Part shown: positions 1 through 5,315 of the stretch, piece after piece
Layout: the number at the start of each line of letters is the position of its first letter
How positions within the stretch are numbered: position 1 is the first letter of the stretch
Origin: Halovenus sp.
Lineage (GTDB): Archaea; Halobacteriota; Halobacteria; Halobacteriales; Haloarculaceae
Assembly: GCA_028275145.1 (NCBI GenBank)
Contig: JAQCNG010000358.1
Coordinates: 1-7,549, forward strand
Reading direction: 5' to 3'
DNA: 7,549 bases
The notes under the pieces: model-generated
Database searches by the model: none
What the model was told of the DNA's origin: nothing
What the model saw: the letters and a program-made list of their open reading frames with translations, nothing else
Translations under genes and position numbers: made by a program

Positions 1-53
1 GTCTGGCGCAGAAGCGAACGATTTTTGCGCGTCTCGCCGCGATGTACGCCTGA
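1..53 (+). CDS. C-terminal end of an unidentified protein (cut by window edge)
   Basis: An open frame runs from the left edge (first complete codon at base 3) to a TGA at 51-53 and encodes the tail LAQKRTIFARLAAMYA. The TGA shares its A with the ATG of trpS (TGATG), the usual sign of translational coupling in one operon. Sixteen residues are too few to name the family. Basic residues and an amphipathic look suggest a C-terminal helix, nothing more. In other archaea trpS can sit beside tRNA-processing genes, but nothing here confirms that. Confidence 0.5.
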   Translation, partial: LAQKRTIFARLAAMYA

Positions 54-1672
54 TGACGACCGACGAGTCCGAACCAGACGAGACCAGCGCCGACGAGCAG
101 GCCCGCACGGACGGCGGTGCGGCGGGTGCCGACGACGTGGCGCTGGACCCGTGGGGCTCCTCGACTGTCTCGGACTACCGGCGACTGTTCGACCAGTTCG
201 GCATCGAGCGCTTCGGGGAGGTGCTCGACGAGGTGCCCGACCCACACTACCTGATGCGCCGCGGGGTCATCTTCGGCCACCGCGACTACCGGCCGGTTGC
301 GCGGGCGATGCGCAACAACGACCCCTTTGCGGTGCTGTCGGGGTTCATGCCCACTGGTGACCCCCACATCGGTCACAAACTCGTCTTCGACGAGATAATC
401 TGGCACCAGCAACAGGGCGGGGACGCATACGGGCTCATCGCGGACCTGGAGGCCCACAGCGCCCGCGGGCTCTCCTGGGACGAGATCGACACCCACAGCC
501 GCAACTACCTGCTGTCGTTGCTCGCGCTGGGGTTCGACCCCGAGGAGGGAACACTCTACCGGCAGTCCACCAACCGGGAGATCCAGGACCTGGCGTTCGA
601 ACTCGGCATCGAGGCGAACTTCTCGGAGTTGGCGGCCATCTACGACTTCGACGGCGAGACGGACATCTCGCACATGGAGTCTGTTGTCACACAGATGGGC
701 GACATCCTCTACCCCCAACTTGAGGAGCCAAAGCCGACGGTCATCCCGGTGGGTCCCGACCAGGACCCCCACGTCAGGCTGGCGCGGGACCTCGCGGCCC
801 GGATGCGCTACTTCGGGGTCACGACGGCTTACGCCAGTTTCGAGGCCGACGACACCGAGCAACAGCTCGTCGCCCACGCCTACGAGACACTCGCCGAGGA
901 GCGCGGCGGTGCCGACACAGAGGAGAGCGGGGGTGGCGATGGGGGCGGACCGATCAGATGCATCGAGGCCGCGGAGTTTCTGGAGCGCGAGCGCGGGCCA
1001 GACCCGACCGACACCGAGACAACGCCACTCGCAAACACCATCACGATGCTGCGCGAGGCGGGCAAGGAGCCGTTGCGCCCGCGCGTGCGGGTGGTCGACC
1101 GGAACGCGACGCCGGAGGCCTTCGAGGCGCTCATCGAGGCAATCGACGGCGAGAAGCGCGTCTACGACGAACACATCGACAGCTTCGACCTCTCACGCGG
1201 GGCCGTCGAGAGCCTCGCCCGCGAGGTGGAACTCGACCACGGCGGCTACGGGTTCGTTCCGCCCTCCTCGCTCTACCACCGGTTCATGACCGGCCTCACC
1301 GGCGGCAAGATGTCCTCCTCGGTGCCAGCCTCGCACATCAGCCTGCTCGACGACCCCGAGGACGGCTACGACAAGGTGAAAGCGGCGACAACGGGCGGCC
1401 GAGAGACCGCCGAGAAGCAGCGCGAACTCGGGGGCGAACCCGACGACTGTCCGGTCTACGAACTCTACACCTACCTGCTCGCCGCCGCCGACGACGAGTT
1501 CGCCAGGCGTGTCTACGAGGAGTGTGCCGGCGGTGAGCGACTCTGTGGGGACTGCAAGGAACAGGCCGCCGAGTTGATGCGAGAGTTCCTCGCGGACCAC
1601 CAGGAGAAACGCGCGGAGTGGACGGACCGACTCGACGAACTCGACGTAGAGTTCGAGTCCGACAGGGTGTGA
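53..1672 (+). CDS. trpS: Tryptophanyl-tRNA synthetase (class I, haloarchaeal form)
   Basis: Charges tRNA-Trp with tryptophan using ATP, in the cytoplasm. Both class I signatures are visible: the HIGH motif (HIGH, residues 105-108, inside GFMPTGDPHIGH) and the KMSKS motif as KMSSS (419-423). GPDQDPHVRL (234-243) is the block following the tryptophan site in archaeal/eukaryotic-type enzymes, and the C-terminal CGDCK segment (498-502) is also typical. Residues 1-30 are an acidic, low-complexity extension. Between about 262 and 390 lies extra sequence compared with compact archaeal TrpRS, starting with a Gly/Asp/Glu-rich spacer (283-300). The start was chosen because the ATG overlaps the upstream TGA; no Shine-Dalgarno sequence is seen, so translation is probably coupled. 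High acidity matches a salt-in cytoplasm. Identification is firm; the role of the insertion is unknown. Confidence 0.97.
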   Translation: MTTDESEPDETSADEQARTDGGAAGADDVALDPWGSSTVSDYRRLFDQFGIERFGEVLDEVPDPHYLMRRGVIFGHRDYRPVARAMRNNDPFAVLSGFMPTGDPHIGHKLVFDEIIWHQQQGGDAYGLIADLEAHSARGLSWDEIDTHSRNYLLSLLALGFDPEEGTLYRQSTNREIQDLAFELGIEANFSELAAIYDFDGETDISHMESVVTQMGDILYPQLEEPKPTVIPVGPDQDPHVRLARDLAARMRYFGVTTAYASFEADDTEQQLVAHAYETLAEERGGADTEESGGGDGGGPIRCIEAAEFLERERGPDPTDTETTPLANTITMLREAGKEPLRPRVRVVDRNATPEAFEALIEAIDGEKRVYDEHIDSFDLSRGAVESLAREVELDHGGYGFVPPSSLYHRFMTGLTGGKMSSSVPASHISLLDDPEDGYDKVKAATTGGRETAEKQRELGGEPDDCPVYELYTYLLAAADDEFARRVYEECAGGERLCGDCKEQAAELMREFLADHQEKRAEWTDRLDELDVEFESDRV

Positions 1673-1729
1673 ACCGGACGCCTCGCGTCGCGTGTGAGCC
1701 CTGGACTCGGCCCGCGGACCGACCGATTC

Positions 1730-1749
1730 GAGCGGCGGCTCTATCTTTT
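1730..1749 (+). terminator. Possible weak terminator after trpS
   Basis: A short stem GAGC-GGCG-GCTC (1730-1741) is followed by TATCTTTT (1742-1749). A T-rich tract behind a gene is what archaeal termination needs, but the stem has only 4 bp and the T tract is short. It lies 58 bases after the trpS stop, in the convergent gap. Confidence 0.25.
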
Positions 1750-1756
1750 GGCGAAA

Positions 1757-1867
1757 GGTACCGCTCACGGGCATCGACGGTACCTATCAGGGGGGGAGTA
1801 AATTTCACGGACAGGTCGTCGACGGTACCTATCAGGGGAGAGTAACGCTCACGGTCAGGTCGTCGAC
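1757..1867. repeat. Degenerate tandem repeat, about 45 bp unit, overlapping the 3' end of the - strand gene
   Basis: Three adjacent units each begin GGTACC and end TCGAC on the + strand: 1757-1778 (22 bp, internally deleted), 1779-1823 (45 bp) and 1824-1867 (44 bp). The two long units share GGTACCTATCAGGGG, the AGTAA core, TCACGG and CAGGTCGTCGAC, with a few substitutions and one indel. The rightmost unit contains the last codons and stop of the exported-protein gene; the other two lie beyond the stop as noncoding copies. The short unit keeps CGCTCACGG like the rightmost unit, not TTTCACGG like the middle one. Confidence 0.85.
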
Positions 1868-3073
1868 GGTGACACTCACCTCAGCGCCATCGAGCGGCTG
1901 GACGACCCAGCGCTGGCCGTTCGCGTCGGTCGTGCCGGCGGTCTGGTTCGCCACCTGTATCGCCGCCCCCTCGACCGGTTCGCCGGCGTCTGTCACGGAG
2001 ACCTGCATCGGTCCTGTCGGGACCGTCGCGTTGACGACCAGTTCGAGCGTGCCGAGCCGATGATTCCGACTGGTGGTGACGGGCACCTCGTCGACAGCGA
2101 CGGTCTGTCTCTCGTGGAAGACGTTCTCTGTCGCACCGTCGAGATACGCGCGAAACTCACCACCGGTGATCGTTCCCTGGATACCGTAGACAGTTGTCGC
2201 ACCGAACGGCGGGGGGAACAGCCCGATGTTCTCGCCGTACAGCGCCCGGGCGCGCTCCGCGGCGAGACTGAACGGGTTCTCGTCCTCGCCGGCCTTCTTG
2301 ACGAACTGGTTCGTGCCGTTCCGGTCGCGCTGCCCGCGGAGTGTCGCCTGCCGCTGGTGCTGGGTGCCGTCTGGGGCTACGAGAACGATACCCTCTGCAC
2401 CGGCCTGCGCGTAGACGGCCGCTCCGGGTTCGAACCCACCGTCGACGAGTTTGTCGACGACCGGCGATTCGAGTGCCGGAATCTCGTCGTCGAGGGCGGC
2501 GAACTGCTCCCGAACCGCCCGGGAGAGCGCGACGTTCTCGGTTGCCTCGACAGTGGTCTCGACGCGGTCGGCGAGACGCTGTTGTTCGGTGACCGCCGCC
2601 CCCAGGCGGACCAGTTCCCGGAGGAGAGTCCGGGTGGATATCTCGCCGTCGCGGTACTCCACGAGCAACTGGGCGTGCTGGTCGTCGAGCGCCTCGGCAC
2701 GGGCGCTGATGTTCGCCACGAACGACTCGACGAACGCCTCCGGGTCCGCGACCGTGGTGAACTGCGTCTCGAAGGCCGTGGCGCTGTGCTCGCTCTGGAG
2801 TCGCTGTGAGTCCGACGCAGCGGCCGCCGACACGTCGATTCCCGGCCGGACGTACTCCTCGCGGGTCACCGTCTCCGGCGGCGGTGCGAGGTACGGCGGG
2901 TCCGCCCCCGACACCGGTGTGGAGAGCACGCCCGTCTCCTCGCCGGGCGTGTCGAGTGTCGGCGACGCCGCACCGTCGGACGGGACAACTCCCGCTGTGA
3001 GTCCAACAGCGACCGCGAGTCCAGCCACGAACAGGAGTGTGGCTGCGATTGCTGGAGGGCTGGGTCGGTCCAT
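1832..3073 (-). CDS. Exported haloarchaeal protein with helical middle and C-terminal beta domain
   Basis: Function unknown. Residues 8-29 form a hydrophobic signal peptide or N-terminal anchor without a lipobox cysteine, so export by Sec is likely. Residues 31-70 are a Pro/Thr/Ser-rich spacer. Residues 85-210 are charged and alanine-rich with a helical, coiled-coil-like pattern. Residues 215-345 look mixed alpha/beta. Residues 350-412 (VSVTDAGEPVEGAAIQV, then GTTDANGQ) resemble a small Ig-like or carboxypeptidase-regulatory-like beta domain. Four N-glycosylation sequons (NIS 121, NGT 252, NAT 348, NQT 376) suit a surface location. From memory, the REEY...GIDVS...helical layout resembles uncharacterised haloarchaeal surface families (DUF7096/DUF7094 type); this was not checked. 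The ATG at 3073 has a TATA-like element 27 bases upstream, so a leaderless transcript is likely. The gene ends with consecutive stops TGA-TAG, followed by repeat copies of its own end. It is divergent from the membrane winged-helix gene. Confidence 0.82.
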   Translation of the reverse strand: MDRPSPPAIAATLLFVAGLAVAVGLTAGVVPSDGAASPTLDTPGEETGVLSTPVSGADPPYLAPPPETVTREEYVRPGIDVSAAAASDSQRLQSEHSATAFETQFTTVADPEAFVESFVANISARAEALDDQHAQLLVEYRDGEISTRTLLRELVRLGAAVTEQQRLADRVETTVEATENVALSRAVREQFAALDDEIPALESPVVDKLVDGGFEPGAAVYAQAGAEGIVLVAPDGTQHQRQATLRGQRDRNGTNQFVKKAGEDENPFSLAAERARALYGENIGLFPPPFGATTVYGIQGTITGGEFRAYLDGATENVFHERQTVAVDEVPVTTSRNHRLGTLELVVNATVPTGPMQVSVTDAGEPVEGAAIQVANQTAGTTDANGQRWVVQPLDGAEVSVTVDDLTVSVTLP

Positions 3074-3086
3074 ACACGTCGATATT

Positions 3087-3126
3087 ACGGCGACCAGTAA
3101 AAACGGTGGTGGGTTGGAGTCGCCGT
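3087..3126. repeat. 8-bp perfect inverted repeat around the - strand promoter
   Basis: ACGGCGAC (3087-3094) and GTCGCCGT (3119-3126) are exact reverse complements, separated by 24 bases that contain the TATA-like box of the - strand gene. This could be an operator for a dimeric regulator or could be chance in GC-rich DNA. Confidence 0.4.
3097..3104 (-). promoter_or_regulatory. TATA-like box for the exported-protein gene
   Basis: On the - strand the bases read GTTTTTAC, centred about 27 bases before the ATG at 3073. This is the expected place for a haloarchaeal TATA box driving a leaderless transcript that starts at or next to the ATG. No clear BRE is seen upstream of it. Confidence 0.55.
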
Positions 3127-3185
3127 TGAGCCGGAGGGCGTGACCGCCGGCCGTGTCCAGGTGTCGGCCCCGTTGCTGCCGTCAT

Positions 3186-3198
3186 GGAAAGGATTTTG
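3186..3198 (+). promoter_or_regulatory. Possible BRE/TATA element for the membrane winged-helix gene
   Basis: GGAAAG (3186-3191) followed by GATTTTG (3192-3198) is centred about 29 bases before the ATG at 3224, the distance expected for a leaderless transcript. The TATA part is a poor match to TTTAWA, so this is tentative. Confidence 0.4.
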
Positions 3199-3223
3199 CC
3201 CGGGCGGAGCAACAATCACAGAT

Positions 3224-4417
3224 ATGTCACACCGGTCTCCCGCGGAGTCTGCCCTCCCTCTGCTGGTGTTGCTGGTCGTCTGTGCTCTGTTGACGGTTCC
3301 GGTGTCTGTCGGCGGTGACACACACGGTGACGGCGAAACCGTGTTCACGGTCGAACTCGACGACAGCGGTGACGCACACTGGCAGATCACCGAGCGGGTG
3401 CCGCTGGCCGACGAGAGCGAGGAGACCGCGTTTCTGCTGGTCGCCGAGGAGTTCGAGGCCGGCGAGTACGACCTCGAGGCTCCCGGAGAGGTACAGTCGG
3501 CCGCCGAGGCGGTCGACACGTCGACCGACCGGTCGATGTCGGTGACCGACACGAACCGGACCAGCACGATTACCGGCGCGGGCGAGAACCGGACCGGGAC
3601 ACTGACGGTCTCGTTCACCTGGGAGAACTTCGCCCGGATGACCGGGGAGAGCAACGACCTGTACATCGACGACGTGCTCACGACCGAGCGGGGCCTCTGG
3701 CTGCCGGGGCTCACGGCCACACAGACACTCGCCATCAGAGGGCCCGACGGGTACGCTGTGCTCGACGCCTCGGTGCCGCCGGAGAACGGCACACTCCGGT
3801 GGGAGGGACCGGCCGATTTCGACCAGGAGACGCTGACGACCACGTTCGTCGGCAACGGCATCGACGACAACGACGACAACAACGACAACGTCACCAGCGA
3901 CACTGGCAACGGGGACGACGACGGCGACGACAGCAGCCTCGGACTGCTGGGGGTGGTTCTCGCGGGCGTGGGCATCGCCGTTGTCGCCGCCGTGCTGACG
4001 CTCTACCGCGAGCGGTTCCGGGACCTGTTCGACCGGGGGCCGACTCCCGAACCCGACAGTTCGGCTACCGACGGCGGAGCCGAGACGGGGCCCAGCCAGA
4101 CAGAGCCTGTGACACCCGCCACCGGTCCGGAGACCACAGCGACAGGGGAGACGGTCGACACGGGGCCCGACAACGACGACGACATCGACGAGGAACTGCT
4201 CAGCGACGAGGAGCGTGTCGAGCGTCTCCTCGAGCGCAACGGGGGCCGGATGAAACAGGCCGACATCGTCGACGAGACCGGCTGGTCGAACGCGAAGGTT
4301 TCGCAACTGCTCTCCGCGATGGCCGAGGAGGACCGCATCGACAAACTCCGCATCGGCCGCGAGAATCTCATCTCGTTCCCGGACGTGGACGTGACAGACT
4401 CCGGCAGCGACTCCTGA
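3224..4417 (+). CDS. Membrane-anchored winged-helix protein with extracellular domain (one-component regulator type)
   Basis: A likely transmembrane regulator. Residues 1-30 are a signal peptide with hydrophobic core 11-28. Residues 35-210 form a beta-rich outside domain (HWQITERVPLADESEE, then LTVSFTWENFAR) with N-glycosylation sequons at 111, 122 and 188, and a further NVT at 222 in the linker. Residues 213-237 are an Asp/Asn/Gly-rich linker, 239-260 a single transmembrane helix, and the following YRERFR is positively charged as expected inside. Residues 270-322 are a Pro/Thr/Asp-rich linker. Residues 325-386 are a winged helix: EERVERLLERNGGRMKQADI, then ETGWSNAKVSQLLSAM as recognition region, then RIGRENLISFP as wing. 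Similar haloarchaeal proteins exist (DUF7345/DUF7343-like, from memory). The ATG at 3224 was chosen over an in-frame GTG at 3140 because it starts directly at the signal peptide and fits the promoter spacing. It may regulate its divergent neighbour; target and signal are unknown. Confidence 0.85.
   Translation: MSHRSPAESALPLLVLLVVCALLTVPVSVGGDTHGDGETVFTVELDDSGDAHWQITERVPLADESEETAFLLVAEEFEAGEYDLEAPGEVQSAAEAVDTSTDRSMSVTDTNRTSTITGAGENRTGTLTVSFTWENFARMTGESNDLYIDDVLTTERGLWLPGLTATQTLAIRGPDGYAVLDASVPPENGTLRWEGPADFDQETLTTTFVGNGIDDNDDNNDNVTSDTGNGDDDGDDSSLGLLGVVLAGVGIAVVAAVLTLYRERFRDLFDRGPTPEPDSSATDGGAETGPSQTEPVTPATGPETTATGETVDTGPDNDDDIDEELLSDEERVERLLERNGGRMKQADIVDETGWSNAKVSQLLSAMAEEDRIDKLRIGRENLISFPDVDVTDSGSDS
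3863..3931 (+). repeat. GAC/AAC codon repeat encoding an Asp/Asn-rich linker
   Basis: Bases 3863-3889 are nine consecutive GAC or AAC codons (residues 214-222), and 3911-3931 encodes GDDDGDD. The tract lies in frame just before the transmembrane helix and acts as an acidic spacer on the outside. Such trinucleotide tracts can change length by slippage in steps of one residue. Confidence 0.7.
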
Positions 4418-4423
4418 TCTGTC

Positions 4424-4439
4424 TCCGGTCGACACCGGA
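4424..4439. other. Small stem-loop after the winged-helix gene
   Basis: TCCGGT (4424-4429) and ACCGGA (4434-4439) pair as a 6-bp stem with loop CGAC, seven bases after the stop at 4415-4417. No T tract follows directly. It could help 3' end formation but is too small to call a terminator. Confidence 0.3.
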
Positions 4440-4463
4440 CCCTGGCGGCTCGTAGTAACACTC

Positions 4464-4476
4464 GAAAAGAATTATC
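4464..4476 (+). promoter_or_regulatory. Upstream GAAAAnnnTTATC element before etfB
   Basis: GAAAAGAATTATC matches the downstream element at 4495-4507 in the pattern GAAAA-N3-TTATC and lies exactly 31 bases upstream of it. It may be a second BRE/TATA unit, giving a leader of about 30 bases, or a repeated regulator site. Confidence 0.4.
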
Positions 4477-4494
4477 ACTCGAACAGCTACAACT

Positions 4495-4507
4495 GAAAAC
4501 GTTTATC
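4495..4507 (+). promoter_or_regulatory. BRE/TATA promoter element for etfBA
   Basis: GAAAAC followed by GTTTATC resembles a haloarchaeal BRE plus TATA box. The TATA part (4502-4507) is centred about 28 bases before the ATG at 4533, so the main transcript is probably leaderless. No Shine-Dalgarno sequence precedes the ATG, in agreement. Confidence 0.65.
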
Positions 4508-4508
4508 G

Positions 4509-4523
4509 GTTGCTGGTCGCAAC
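4509..4523. promoter_or_regulatory. Small inverted repeat between TATA box and start of etfB
   Basis: GTTGC (4509-4513) and GCAAC (4519-4523) form an inverted repeat with a 5-base spacer, directly after the TATA box and before the expected transcription start. Binding here would block the polymerase, so it is a possible operator; 5-bp arms are weak evidence. Confidence 0.3.
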
Positions 4524-4532
4524 GTCCGTTGT

Positions 4533-5315
4533 ATGAAGATACTCGTAACCGTAACCGAGGTGGCCGAACCCGACGACGAGTTCGAGATACAGGGGCAGTC
4601 GATCGAAGACCGCTATCTCACCTACGACCTCAACGAGTGGGACGACTACGCGGTCGAGGAGGCCGTCCAGGTGAGCGAGGAGTACGACGACGTCGAGGTG
4701 GTGTCGGTCACAGTCGGGCCAGAGCGGGCGGAGGAGACGGTCCGCCAGGCACTCGCGAAAGGGGTCGACCGTGCGATTCGGGTCTGGGACGACGACCTCG
4801 GCGGTGACCTGCTCGACCCGGGAACGACCGCGGAACTGCTCGCCGGCGTCGTCGAGGAGGAGGAACCCGACTTCGTGTTCTCGGGTGTCCAGTCCGGGGA
4901 CATGGCCTTTGGCGCGACTGGGGTCGCGCTCGCGGAGGCGGCCGGACTCGAGTGGGCGGCGGTCATCAACGACTTCGAACTCGACCCCGACGCCGGGAGC
5001 GCGAGCGTCCGGCGCGAACTCGAGGGCGGTGTCGAGGAACTGACAGACGTGGCCCTGCCGGCGGTGTTCACAATCCAGACCGGCATCAACGAGCCCCGAT
5101 ACGCGAGTCTGCGGGGTATCCGGCGGGCACAGCAAAAGCCCCTGGACGTCGAGACCCCCACAGACCTGGGCGTCAACGTCGAGTCGACGCTGTCGCTGTC
5201 ATCGCTTGAGGTGCCGGAAACCGGGAGCGACGTCACGTACTTCGAGGGTAGCGCCGACGAGACTGCGGCCGAACTCGCGGCGTTTCTCCGGGAGCAAAAG
5301 CGGGTCGAGGCATGA
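4533..5315 (+). CDS. etfB: Electron transfer flavoprotein, beta subunit (FixA type)
   Basis: The beta subunit of the soluble EtfAB heterodimer, which accepts electrons from dehydrogenases and passes them towards the quinone pool. The start MKILVTVTEV is the first beta strand of the family. DLNEWDDYAVEEAV (32-45) matches the conserved Asn-x-x-Asp-x-x-Ala-x-Glu-x-Ala block, VSVTVGP (57-63) follows, and GVQSGDMAFGATGVALAE (118-135) is the nucleotide-binding region. NEPRYASL (186-193) is the conserved loop that recognises the partner dehydrogenase. At 260 aa the length is normal. The TGA at 5313-5315 overlaps the etfA ATG as ATGA, so the two are translated from one mRNA in equal amounts. In ordinary ETFs this subunit binds AMP, in bifurcating ETFs a second FAD; sequence reading alone does not settle which applies. 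Confidence 0.95.
   Translation: MKILVTVTEVAEPDDEFEIQGQSIEDRYLTYDLNEWDDYAVEEAVQVSEEYDDVEVVSVTVGPERAEETVRQALAKGVDRAIRVWDDDLGGDLLDPGTTAELLAGVVEEEEPDFVFSGVQSGDMAFGATGVALAEAAGLEWAAVINDFELDPDAGSASVRRELEGGVEELTDVALPAVFTIQTGINEPRYASLRGIRRAQQKPLDVETPTDLGVNVESTLSLSSLEVPETGSDVTYFEGSADETAAELAAFLREQKRVEA

Noticed and set aside
1338..1808. Open frame of 156 codons on the - strand that includes the repeat copy after the exported-protein gene
   Set aside because: Most of it is Arg-rich antisense of trpS. Only its first residues come from the repeat copy, so it is not a real separate gene.
1757..1867. CRISPR array or recombinase site
   Set aside because: The three units are directly adjacent with no spacers, are degenerate and overlap coding sequence, so a local duplication explains them.
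2060..2809. Open frame of 249 codons on the + strand opposite the exported-protein gene
   Set aside because: The - strand gene has signal peptide, domain layout, sequons and a promoter; the opposite frame has none of these.
3140..3223. GTG at 3140 as the start of the winged-helix protein
   Set aside because: It would add 28 residues before the signal peptide and place the start upstream of the promoter-like element at 3186-3198; the ATG at 3224 fits better.
3224..3313. Lipoprotein signal in the winged-helix protein (Cys20)
   Set aside because: Cys20 is in the hydrophobic core, preceded by LVV and not by a lipobox with Gly/Ala/Ser at the last position; an ordinary signal peptide fits better.
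3227..4435. Open frame of 402 codons on the - strand opposite the winged-helix gene
   Set aside because: It is the antisense of a well-structured gene; the long Val-rich run is just the reverse complement of the Asp/Asn codon repeat.
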